Positions 8,801-15,543 of a stretch of DNA of 64,000 nucleotides are shown here, piece after piece; the stretch's first letter is position 1, and each line of letters begins with the position of its first letter. Under the pieces are notes generated by a model. It was not told where the DNA came from. It ran no database searches and saw only the letters and a list, made by a program, of their open reading frames with translations. The position numbers and the translations under genes were made by a program. The stretch is from Paenibacillaceae bacterium (lineage in GTDB: Bacteria > Bacillota > Bacilli > Paenibacillales > CANHGK01). The stretch covers positions 128,817-192,816 of the forward strand of contig CANHGK010000004.1 in assembly GCA_947460235.1 (NCBI GenBank). Direction: 5' to 3'.

Positions 8801-9364
8801 GCCCATGCTATGATGACCGGAAAAATGAACCATATCCAGCTGTTTCTCACCAGTTGATGTGTAATTGTTTTTATATGGTGTGCGCCAGTTGCTACCCCAA
8901 TTCAAATTTGAATATCCAGATACATTATTTAATTGGTTAAGAGATTGAACATTATTAATGACTGCACCAGACATTGTAACTTGAATCGAAGCAGACGTGA
9001 ACTTCTTCAAATTGTTCATAATGTTTGGAATCCAATCCATATAAGCACCCGTTTTGGCGTGATGTGAATAGTATGAAACCAAATCATCATGCGGCATTGG
9101 ATTACCGTTCGGTAAAAAGAAATAATTAGCCGGAGGTGTTTTTTTGTTTTCAATCACTTGCCCATCATACGTATAACGGATTGGAGATCCCACGGAAGTA
9201 CTACCATATTTCGATGTATCGTAAAACGCAAAAAAATTCGGCATATGATTGTGATATACGTGCGTTGCTGCAATCTCAGCATTGGAAACCGGCAAACCAA
9301 ACGATGTTACCGATAATACACCCAACAAAACAGAACTAACCCATTTTTTAATTTTCAATTTCAT
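5888..9364 (-). CDS. Secreted GH119-type alpha-amylase with CBM25 and CBM20
   Basis: Extracellular starch endo-hydrolase of about 1158 aa from the ATG at 9364 (AGAGG four bases upstream; followed by MKLKIKKW and a signal peptide ending near VSNA). The catalytic part (about 30-780) starts with HVYHNHMPNFF, like the HNH motif of GH57/GH119. GFFPTELGFSE (E227) and VVAHDGDN (D369) fit the proposed nucleophile and acid/base of GH119, as I recall them for the Bacillus circulans enzyme. A CBM25-like module (VYFKSSWTSVNIHYRPQGG) follows, then a long TP/ATP-repeat linker and a C-terminal CBM20 (VNVTFNLITQN, VSGWNP, Y-K-L). GH57 is the alternative family. A LacI-type operator sits in its promoter. Confidence 0.82.
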   Translation of the reverse strand: MKLKIKKWVSSVLLGVLSVTSFGLPVSNAEIAATHVYHNHMPNFFAFYDTSKYGSTSVGSPIRYTYDGQVIENKKTPPANYFFLPNGNPMPHDDLVSYYSHHAKTGAYMDWIPNIMNNLKKFTSASIQVTMSGAVINNVQSLNQLNNVSGYSNLNWGSNWRTPYKNNYTSTGEKQLDMVHFSGHHSMGPLVGNEYLIKDMIYQNATLAQSYFLGSDFVSSKGFFPTELGFSERIIPALKKLGIEWSVMGNNHFSRALKDYPYRDDIGKDTMVSPPNRADFQNTSNIGSWVSKPMFNEQQVTQNKFPFASTPHWVKYVDPSTGVEDRIAGIPVEQASSWEEGYQGSVSGGFLKAYEALQPRKQYFVVAHDGDNSSGRAGDEGTWLNGANITYSETGFKGMGINDYLKANPIPQDDVQHIQDGSWIDTRDSSSDPTWYHWQMPPGIWKGQFADFNRAINSSYSPINDINGNPAGHQVSFEYGWNYLERNFALLQAALNYAKTAEQIWLSDHPTYWQPTSSLDRQVTYTGNQLNPWMISYPVKGDPTKDYIGGANPAELSWYFLLPAMDSGFGYYDENTDDNIKPTLAFNQSLYFAKPYVSLNISKDKTGPSMWWVQRYPYNPGSANKGKAEGWSLEYFNNRFGIYTYGYDVSGIQTMVLKTRKHTSNVADVKDNTFRVYDPSALQTSGVANIDASKVTAWDSTPMTKRSRKVDMNGVAWQTSAPNQLYKTLPAQEIGDLYYSYVSNYRDSLIDYYIESTDSLGNVTKSEIQTVYVGTGRYSKDASTGKIVEDAAGAIVGTDPFITDKAPVAPTATPVPTATPIPTATPTVDPNGNKVQVYFKSSWTSVNIHYRPQGGTWTTVPGVAMQSSTVFSGYWTKLLNVGQAINAEACFNTNGTTWDSKNGANYMLATGGSVTVENGVIYLGTPKASQNPTPTAVATPTAAPTASPTATPTAAPTAAPSATPSATPSATPSATPSATPSATPSATPSATPSATPRPTATPTAAPTATPRPTATPTAAPTATPRPTATPTVAPTATPRPTATPTPIMVNVTFNLITQNTQNKNVNLTTSVSGWNPVAYKLKLVSTNQYRVTISVPKSSVLEYKYTLGDGSVVEKTGTGLDTSTRIASTNSSSNRYDIVVQWGAVTQASFPLATFKFY
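6237..6386. repeat. 42-bp tandem repeat inside the GH119 linker
   Basis: About three and a half copies of a 42-bp unit, each starting GTAGCGGTAGGTCTTGGTGT and encoding RPTATPTAAPTATP-type linker on the minus strand. Copies differ at one to three bases, so duplication is recent. It lies between the CBM25 and CBM20 modules. Confidence 0.85.
6381..6488. repeat. 12-bp tandem repeat, nine copies, inside the GH119 linker
   Basis: Nine back-to-back copies of GTTGCACTTGGY encode a (SATP)n tract on the minus strand. The last base follows C,C,T,C,C,T,C,C,C, showing a 36-bp higher-order unit. Copy number changes would keep the frame and only alter spacer length. Confidence 0.9.
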
Positions 9365-9530
9365 CTCGCCTCTCATAGGTGTTGTTAAAAAACAAGGAAT
9401 GTTTAGGGTGGACGACCGCAACTAGATGGTGTCCGTTTGGTAAGAAATACCGGGTAGTACAAAGGGGGGGGAACGCAGAATCAGGAGATTTCACTTGAAT
9501 AATCAGAAAACAATGCCGATTACAGTTTTT

Positions 9531-9559
9531 ATTCTATACGAACGCGCAATCGTATGCAA
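9531..9559 (-). promoter_or_regulatory. Predicted promoter of the GH119 amylase
   Basis: On the minus strand TTGCAT (9559-9554) is 17 bp from TAGAAT (9536-9531). The glucoamylase gene at 15544-20466 has the same -35 word and spacing with TAGACT. The LacI-type operator overlaps the -35 and spacer. The leader to the start codon is about 160 nt. Confidence 0.55.
9546..9557. promoter_or_regulatory. LacI-family-type operator at the GH119 promoter
   Basis: Minus strand GCATACGATTGC, an imperfect palindrome centred on CG. The same 12-bp pattern (consensus gCAWACGATTkC) occurs at the promoters of the two glucoamylase genes. The shared maltose/starch regulator is inferred; no regulator gene is in the window. 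Confidence 0.55.
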
Positions 9560-9575
9560 TAGTTTTAAAAAATAA

Positions 9576-9605
9576 ATTCGCCAGAAGAAAATTCGACTGG
9601 CGAAT
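9576..9605 (-). terminator. Intrinsic terminator of htrA
   Basis: Perfect nine-base arms ATTCGCCAG/CTGGCGAAT, followed on the minus strand by TTTATTTTTT, 26 bp after the htrA stop. It also insulates the amylase promoter just downstream. Confidence 0.85.
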
Positions 9606-9631
9606 GCTTATCAACTAGTAAGCCTATTATA

Positions 9632-11014
9632 TTATTTCGTTTTGTTTCGGTCGTCAACGATGACTGCAGTTGTCAAAGACTGGCCGTCACGAATGACAGT
9701 GAGTACAGCTTTAGTACCTACCTTCAAAGTTTTTACTGTACTTGTAAGTTCATCCGGCGTTTTTACTGATTTCCCATTTACAGCAGTAATTACATCGTAC
9801 GGTTGAATGCCCGCACGATCTGCAGGGCCATTCGTTACAACAGACGTTACAAATGCACCATTTGTATTACTTAAACCGAGTTCTTTCAACCACGTTTTAT
9901 CGATCGAACGCATGTAAATTCCGATATACGGTTTTGCAACGGTAACATTGTTCTTCAAATTATCAAGTACGGAACTAATCGTACTGGTTGGAATCGCAAA
10001 TCCAATCCCTTGTGCTTCAGCACTAACTGCTGTGTTAATCCCGATTACTTCTCCGTTCAAGTTTAAGAGCGGCCCACCAGAATTACCCGGATTGATCGAA
10101 GCATCTGTTTGAAGTAAGTGTTTGTAGTGACGAGTGGACGATTGCTCCGGAATATCAATTGGGCGCTCTTTAGCACTGAGTACACCAACTGTAACTGTAT
10201 GTTCAAAATCATATGGGTTTCCAATTGCAATGACCCAATCACCAACTCGAATATCGTCAGAACTTCCAAGTGGCAACACTGGGAATTCTTTAGAATTCTC
10301 AATTTTAAGTACAGCGAGATCTAGATCTTTATCAGATCCTAATAATTTAGCAACAAATGGTTTGTCATAACCTTCAACGATGACGGTAATTCCACTTGCA
10401 CCGTCGATGACGTGCTCATTTGTTAAGATATAACCGCTTTTCTCGAAAAAGAATCCTGTTCCCATACCACCAGGTTGTTCTTGTTGCTGCTGTTGCTGGT
10501 CTTGAGAAGAACCTTGATCACCAAAGAAATATTGGAAAAACTGATCATTTAAAAAAGAATTATTATTTACTTTTGCAGGTACCGTCGTTTGGATTTTCAC
10601 AACCGCAGGACTTGAGATTTGAACAATATCAGCAATTTGATTTGGTCGAACTACATCCCCTGCACTAGATAACGCTGCTGTTCTAGGAGATGACGTAGTC
10701 GATCCTGTTGATTCAACCGATCCAGAAACGGTTCGGTTGCCACTGTTGAAATTTTTCAATGAAACATCTTCAATTGTGCTTTGGACGACGGAATCTACTT
10801 TACCGAACCAATTGTAATGATCTGATGCGAACATCAAACCGCCCATAAGCATTGCTCCACTCATTAACGCTGCAAAATATGATTTCCACGTTGACCTTTT
10901 ACGTTCACGAGTATATTGCCAGTTGCCACCTGGTGTTACGGTAGGGTGTTGTGGTGTGTTCGCTTGTTCTTGTGAACGTTGATTTTTGTCTGGTTCATAA
11001 ATAAAATGATTCAT
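9632..11014 (-). CDS. htrA: HtrA/DegP-like membrane-anchored serine protease with PDZ domain
   Basis: Cell-surface quality-control protease, about 460 aa. A cytoplasmic N-tail leads to one TM helix (SYFAALMSGAMLMGGLMFA, about 46-66) and a Ser/Thr-rich spacer. The trypsin-like domain has catalytic His in LTNEHVIDG, Asp in DLDLAVLK and Ser in INPGNSGGPLL. A PDZ domain (about 365-455; VVTNGPADRAGIQPYDVI) closes the protein. A Q-rich stretch interrupts the start of the protease domain. AGGAGG lies 8 nt before the ATG at 11014 (5 nt before an in-frame GTG). Its position among secreted giant enzymes fits a role in clearing misfolded exports. Two tandem dyads lie upstream, likely for a stress-response regulator. 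Confidence 0.93.
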   Translation of the reverse strand: MNHFIYEPDKNQRSQEQANTPQHPTVTPGGNWQYTRERKRSTWKSYFAALMSGAMLMGGLMFASDHYNWFGKVDSVVQSTIEDVSLKNFNSGNRTVSGSVESTGSTTSSPRTAALSSAGDVVRPNQIADIVQISSPAVVKIQTTVPAKVNNNSFLNDQFFQYFFGDQGSSQDQQQQQQEQPGGMGTGFFFEKSGYILTNEHVIDGASGITVIVEGYDKPFVAKLLGSDKDLDLAVLKIENSKEFPVLPLGSSDDIRVGDWVIAIGNPYDFEHTVTVGVLSAKERPIDIPEQSSTRHYKHLLQTDASINPGNSGGPLLNLNGEVIGINTAVSAEAQGIGFAIPTSTISSVLDNLKNNVTVAKPYIGIYMRSIDKTWLKELGLSNTNGAFVTSVVTNGPADRAGIQPYDVITAVNGKSVKTPDELTSTVKTLKVGTKAVLTVIRDGQSLTTAVIVDDRNKTK

Positions 11015-11062
11015 CACATAAACCTCCTAAGTCTAGATCGATTGAGTTTATTTTCAAGGATG

Positions 11063-11095
11063 AATCTTAAGATTTCCTTAAAAAATCGTAAGATC
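11063..11095. promoter_or_regulatory. Tandem dyad sites upstream of htrA
   Basis: The perfect 12-bp palindrome AATCTTAAGATT (11063-11074) is followed 21 bp on, centre to centre, by AATCGTAAGATC (11084-11095). Two copies on the same helix face suggest a dimeric response regulator. The sites lie between htrA and the divergent pseudopilin operon, so either could be the target. Confidence 0.5.
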
Positions 11096-11193
11096 GCACT
11101 AAAATGTTTCAAAGAAGGTTTTCATACCGTTCTCGTTGAAAAGATAAATATTGTCTCATGCTTTCCTCGTAGAATGGATTGGAGCGGATCATC

Positions 11194-11637
11194 ATGAATC
11201 ATAATCAACGAGGAGTTTCGTTAATTGAAATGATCCTTGCAATTTTTCTATTCGGATTAATTCTTTCATCAATTCTCGTTGTCTTTTCCTATACAAAACA
11301 ATTATCAATCCAAGAACAACAATTAGATCAATCGAAAGAAATTGCTCAACAAATGCTACGCGCACTTCAAGAACAAACCAAAGAAAATCAAATTACCGTA
11401 TTTGGTGAATCGATCCCGCTTACAAAGCATACGTTAACTTCCAAATATTCATTCATCACAAGTGATTTTAATGTAAGCATTGACGCGTTACCAATCCAAT
11501 CTAGTGAAACCATTACGCTGGGTACAAAACATTATTTGATGAGTACATACTTCCGCAAATTTAGGGTATGCGTCTGGAAAATCGGATCGGATCAACGACG
11601 AGGTATTCAACTAGAACAATTCGTTGTTGCCCAATAG
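11194..11637 (+). CDS. Type IV pilin-like (pseudopilin) protein
   Basis: A 147-aa protein with a class III prepilin signal: a short positive leader MNHNQRG, cleavage after Gly, then VSLIEMILAIFLFGLILSSI with the Glu at +5. That is the hydrophobic stalk helix of pilins and type II pseudopilins. A polar helix (QEQQLDQSKEIAQQMLRALQ) and a small globular domain ending in GTKHYLMSTYFRKFRVCVWK follow. A TTG at 11179 also opens the frame, but GGAG with 9 nt spacing favours the ATG at 11194. It is first of three pilin-type genes; no assembly ATPase, PilC or prepilin peptidase is in view, so the machinery must be elsewhere. Confidence 0.85.
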   Translation: MNHNQRGVSLIEMILAIFLFGLILSSILVVFSYTKQLSIQEQQLDQSKEIAQQMLRALQEQTKENQITVFGESIPLTKHTLTSKYSFITSDFNVSIDALPIQSSETITLGTKHYLMSTYFRKFRVCVWKIGSDQRRGIQLEQFVVAQ

Positions 11638-11673
11638 TCATGAAGATTCATGATGAAAAAGGAGAATCCAACG

Positions 11674-14052
11674 ATGTACATGAAAAACGAAAAAGGCTCA
11701 GCAATCGTTGCGGTTTTAATCGTCCTAATGATCAGTTCATTTTTAATCGTTACAGAACTGATGGTCTTGAACATGAATTATACCGATCAAAACCGAACTA
11801 TTTCGATTTTAAAAGCACACACGATCGTTGATTCGACCGGAAATGTCATCAAAAGAATACAAGAAGCTGCTCTGAAAGATGGAACTGACTTATCCTATTC
11901 AACTCTTACTTCCTTGAGCAGTCAGACCTCTTCACTTGTAAAATTATACGATTCAAATTCTGCAAGTATTTTCGTCCAAAACGATATAAGTAGCGGAAAT
12001 TATTCGATGTATATCCAAAGCATTTTAAATAATCAAAAACAATCTCTAAAATTAATTTCCACGAATCGATTGATCACACAACCAGAATTTATGTTGATCA
12101 ATCAAAAGACAGGGCGATGTGTTGATATTGTTAGCGGCGGAACTTCGGATGGTACGGCCATTTGGAATTGGACCTGTAATGGAACAGGTGCACAAGTTTT
12201 TAGGACCATTCAAACTAACAACGGCTATTTTAAAATTCAAAATTCGACAAGTAATAAAGTGATTTCAATTCAAAACAACGCAACAAATGATGGTGCATCC
12301 ATTGTCACAAACACGGATACGAACGCATATTCACAGCAATTCAGTTTCGAATCGGTCACTGGGAATACTTACCGCCTTGTGAATCGTAATAGCAGTAAAT
12401 GCATCGGGATCGGAAATAATTACCCCACAACATTTGATCGAGAATTATTTTTACAGCGCACTTGTTCATCGACCGATACGAGTTTGCAATTTTTACTTGT
12501 GCGTACCGATATGTCGATCAATATGAGTGAAACTGGATTTTATATTGACAATGCATTTCAACTTCGGAACGTTAAAAGTAACAAATGTGTTGATCTATAC
12601 ATGGCAAATCCGAGCGACGGAACAAACATTTGGCAATATGATTGCAATAATACTAATGCACAAAAATTCAATTTCACTTCGACGGATGCAAATCAATTCG
12701 AAATCCGCAACATTGATTCGCTAAAAAATATGGAAGTGGAAGCCGGCAGTTTATTGGATGGTGCGGACATCCGACAATGGTCCACTAGAAATACATTGTA
12801 TCAACAGTGGGAAGTCACAGCACTTAATGACAGTAGCAATCCTTCAGGTAATTTTTCGATTGGAAAGTGTACTGGTACAGACCGCAATACAAATTGGTAT
12901 TGTAATGGTTCCGTCAAATTCAATTTATCAAACAAATTATCAAACAAGTGTATGGGTGTCACAAATGGTTCATTGTCTTCCGGAGCAGATCTTCGACAAT
13001 ATGAATGTAATGGATTATCAGATCAACAATTTTACTTGAATTTAGTTGATTCAGCCATTTCCCTCGCTCCGTACGATTTTTTGAGAAACGGACGCTATCA
13101 AATCGTCTATCATTATGCAAACAAATGCATGGACGTTCCAAATGCATCAACATCAAGTGGCGCTATCATACAAACTTGGACTTGCAACAATACAAATGCT
13201 CAAAAATTTGATTTCACTTATAGCGGTGATGGATATTACACAATTTCCAATGTTAATTCCTTAAAATCACTGGATTTCGATCCATCATCCCAATCGCTCA
13301 TTCAGAACACAACAAGTACAAGTAATTCTCAACGCTTTCGTTTTCATTTGCTAAATGGTAACCAATTTTCAATTACGAATCGCGCCCAATTAAATTGTAT
13401 TGATACCACAGGACAAACTTCTACATTTGTGTACGAAATAAAAGACGGACTGATCTTTAAACAAAATGGTTGTTATGCAGCGCCGCCGCAAATTTTTCGA
13501 ATCGAACCGGCAGGTGTTACTGGTGAAACTCTTCCTATTGGCCGATATCGCATTCAAAACATGAACAGTGGAAAATGCATGAGTATTGCAAACGCTGATC
13601 TAACCAATGGCGCCAAAGTTGTACAATTGACTTGTGAGGATCAACCAGAACAAATGATGGATCTGAATTTGTCCAGCAATCAACATTTCGGTTTGTTCAA
13701 TATGTTAAGTGGGAAAAGTATAGAAGTAGCAAATGCATCTCAAGCAAACGGTGCGACCGTCCAACAATGGACAAGTGTAGGCCAAGCAAATCAAGAAGTA
13801 TATTTTGTAAAAACAAATACGGCTGATGTCTTTGAAATACATCCGCTTCACAGCAATAAATGTTTGGACACACAAAATCAGAGTACAACGGAAAACACTA
13901 ACTTAGTACAAATGCAATGTAACAATCAGTCATCTCAACAATGGAAAATCACACCTTGGCGTCTACCTGTAAATTATTCAAAGTTTCCCGATATGCGCAC
14001 AAATTCAAGTCATAATTTCACGTTACTTCAAGCCATCGTAAATGGTTTTTGA
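11674..14052 (+). CDS. PilX-like minor pilin fused to multiple ricin-B lectin (beta-trefoil) repeats
   Basis: An unusual fusion of 792 aa. The N-terminus (MYMKNEKGSAIVAVLIVLMI) is a PilX-type prepilin signal, lacking the Glu at +5, followed by a helical neck to about residue 140. Everything after is ricin-B lectin repeats of about 45 residues: GRCVDIVSGGTSDGTAIWNW, NKCVDLYMANPSDGTNIWQY, NKCMDVPNASTSSG, GKCMSIANADLTNG, NKCLDTQNQS and others, many closed by QxF/QxW-like words. At least eight clear subdomains imply about four trefoils. Such domains bind sugars. AAAAGGAGA lies 8 nt before the ATG at 11674. The gene sits 36 bp after one pseudopilin gene and 26 bp before another. Likely role (inference): a sugar-binding pilus tip or surface adhesin. 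Confidence 0.85.
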   Translation: MYMKNEKGSAIVAVLIVLMISSFLIVTELMVLNMNYTDQNRTISILKAHTIVDSTGNVIKRIQEAALKDGTDLSYSTLTSLSSQTSSLVKLYDSNSASIFVQNDISSGNYSMYIQSILNNQKQSLKLISTNRLITQPEFMLINQKTGRCVDIVSGGTSDGTAIWNWTCNGTGAQVFRTIQTNNGYFKIQNSTSNKVISIQNNATNDGASIVTNTDTNAYSQQFSFESVTGNTYRLVNRNSSKCIGIGNNYPTTFDRELFLQRTCSSTDTSLQFLLVRTDMSINMSETGFYIDNAFQLRNVKSNKCVDLYMANPSDGTNIWQYDCNNTNAQKFNFTSTDANQFEIRNIDSLKNMEVEAGSLLDGADIRQWSTRNTLYQQWEVTALNDSSNPSGNFSIGKCTGTDRNTNWYCNGSVKFNLSNKLSNKCMGVTNGSLSSGADLRQYECNGLSDQQFYLNLVDSAISLAPYDFLRNGRYQIVYHYANKCMDVPNASTSSGAIIQTWTCNNTNAQKFDFTYSGDGYYTISNVNSLKSLDFDPSSQSLIQNTTSTSNSQRFRFHLLNGNQFSITNRAQLNCIDTTGQTSTFVYEIKDGLIFKQNGCYAAPPQIFRIEPAGVTGETLPIGRYRIQNMNSGKCMSIANADLTNGAKVVQLTCEDQPEQMMDLNLSSNQHFGLFNMLSGKSIEVANASQANGATVQQWTSVGQANQEVYFVKTNTADVFEIHPLHSNKCLDTQNQSTTENTNLVQMQCNNQSSQQWKITPWRLPVNYSKFPDMRTNSSHNFTLLQAIVNGF

Positions 14053-14078
14053 TGAATGAATGCAAAGGAGGTGTCCAT

Positions 14079-14573
14079 ATGAAAACTATCATACGGCACC
14101 TCCATGCGAATCAACGCGGGGTATCTTTAGTCGAATTACTTGTAACAATTGTTTTAATTGGACTTGTTTTTGCAATCTCGTTTCAAATCGTTGGCTATAT
14201 GAACAATAGCAATGCCGAAATCGCACGAAAAGAAAGCTTATTACGTGAAATGCGGTTTGCAATGGATGAAATTCGCTCAGAATGGATCAAAGAATCATTT
14301 CACAATTTAACTTGTAACAATTGCATCCTTCAATGGGAAGCTGGCAATCATAAAATTTTATTTGCAATCGATACACGTGGACTATATCAGCAAGACCAGA
14401 CAAACCAAATCAATATGCTTGCGCCACACGCAACGACAGGAACTAGTATGTCAATTATAAAAAATCAGCTTACCGTCAATATCGTTTTAAAAAACCAAAC
14501 GACGATGTGTTCACAAAAAACAGTCTTTGCTAGAACCGATTGGATGAATTCGACGTTAACTAGTTCGGATTAA
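14079..14573 (+). CDS. Type IV pilin-like (PilW/pseudopilin-type) protein
   Basis: A 164-aa protein with a prepilin signal: leader MKTIIRHLHANQRG, then VSLVELLVTIVLIGLVFAIS with Glu at +5. A helix NAEIARKESLLREMRFAMDE and a short globular part with a CNNC pair and a later Cys follow. An ATG at 14052 opens the frame earlier, but AAAGGAGGTG with 5 nt spacing marks the ATG at 14079. It closes the three-gene pilin operon and overlaps the convergent PHP gene by 18 bp. PilW-type minor pilins usually prime pilus assembly together with PilX-type partners, which fits its neighbour. Confidence 0.85.
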   Translation: MKTIIRHLHANQRGVSLVELLVTIVLIGLVFAISFQIVGYMNNSNAEIARKESLLREMRFAMDEIRSEWIKESFHNLTCNNCILQWEAGNHKILFAIDTRGLYQQDQTNQINMLAPHATTGTSMSIIKNQLTVNIVLKNQTTMCSQKTVFARTDWMNSTLTSSD

Positions 14574-15419
14574 TTTTGATCGACGAAGAGTTTCTTCGAG
14601 GGATGCTATGTTTGCCAATTTGCATCCAAGCGGATAATCAGGACGTCCATATTTCCCGTGATAATCTGCCCCGCCTGTTTGAACCAATTGAAAACGCTCT
14701 GCAAGTTCTATTGCACGCTCTTCATCTTCTTCGCGATGGTCAGGATGCCAAACTTCGATTCCTTCTAACCCAATGTTAACCCAATCTTCAATCGCGTCCC
14801 AATTATTAAGTTGTCCTGGGTGTGCGATTACCGGTACTCCGCCAGCTTCACGCACCGCTCGAATCGCCGCTTCCACTTCGACATATGTCACAGGCTTAAA
14901 TGCAATTCCAACGGTTGACCCCTCATATGATTTTCCACTAAACAACTTTTTATATAAATCACCATGAATCGAATCAGCAATACCCAAATCCATCAATGCG
15001 TGCATAATATGTTGTTTGTAAATACAGGTACTTTGCTTTGCATAGTTCATCACAAGGTCTTTCGATATCGGATATCCTGCTGAAATTATCTGTTGAATTG
15101 CGTATTCAGACGATTGTTGGCGTGATGTGATTGTAGAAACACATAACTTCTCTAGTGCCGAATGACCTGGGATGATATTCAACCCTAGAATATGAGCTTT
15201 ACCATATCGCTTACGATCTTCTGCAGAGATTTCAATGCCAGGAATTACAGTAATTCCATAGCTTTTACCTAGTTCAATTGCTTCATTAAGACCTACCGTT
15301 GTATCGTGATTTGTAATTGCCAAATAAGTTATGCCGACATTTCGAGCCTTGGTCAAAACCACTTCAATGGATTCTGAATTATCTGAAATATTAGTGTGGC
15401 AATGCAAATCAACATTCAA
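14556..15419 (-). CDS. PHP-domain metal-dependent phosphoesterase
   Basis: A cytoplasmic 287-aa protein of the PHP superfamily, similar to the YciV/RNase AM group, which includes nucleoside 3',5'-bisphosphate phosphatase and RNA 5'-exonuclease activity. Metal-binding motifs are DLHCHTNISDNSES at the N-terminus, TNHDTTVG, PGIEIS, VIAHPGQL and GGADYHGKYGRPDYP near the end. Length and motif order are normal for the family; the true substrate cannot be read from sequence. The ATG has a modest upstream signal. It converges on the pilin operon with an 18-bp overlap and no separate terminator. Confidence 0.85.
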   Translation of the reverse strand: MNVDLHCHTNISDNSESIEVVLTKARNVGITYLAITNHDTTVGLNEAIELGKSYGITVIPGIEISAEDRKRYGKAHILGLNIIPGHSALEKLCVSTITSRQQSSEYAIQQIISAGYPISKDLVMNYAKQSTCIYKQHIMHALMDLGIADSIHGDLYKKLFSGKSYEGSTVGIAFKPVTYVEVEAAIRAVREAGGVPVIAHPGQLNNWDAIEDWVNIGLEGIEVWHPDHREEDEERAIELAERFQLVQTGGADYHGKYGRPDYPLGCKLANIASLEETLRRSKLIRTS

Positions 15420-15480
15420 ACAAGCTCAGCCCCCTTAGGTTAATATATTTATTATACCCACTTGAAAGTAATAAAAACAA

Positions 15481-15522
15481 ACCCAGATTCGTTACATGTA
15501 TCTTCATGTAACGGACCTGGGT
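15481..15522 (-). terminator. Intrinsic terminator of the first glucoamylase gene
   Basis: The stem ACCCAG/CTGGGT encloses a perfect inner stem GTTACATG/CATGTAAC. On the minus strand it is followed by TTTGTTTTTATT. It lies about 20 bp after the stop codon. Confidence 0.85.
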
Positions 15523-15543
15523 GATATTGATTACATTATTAAA

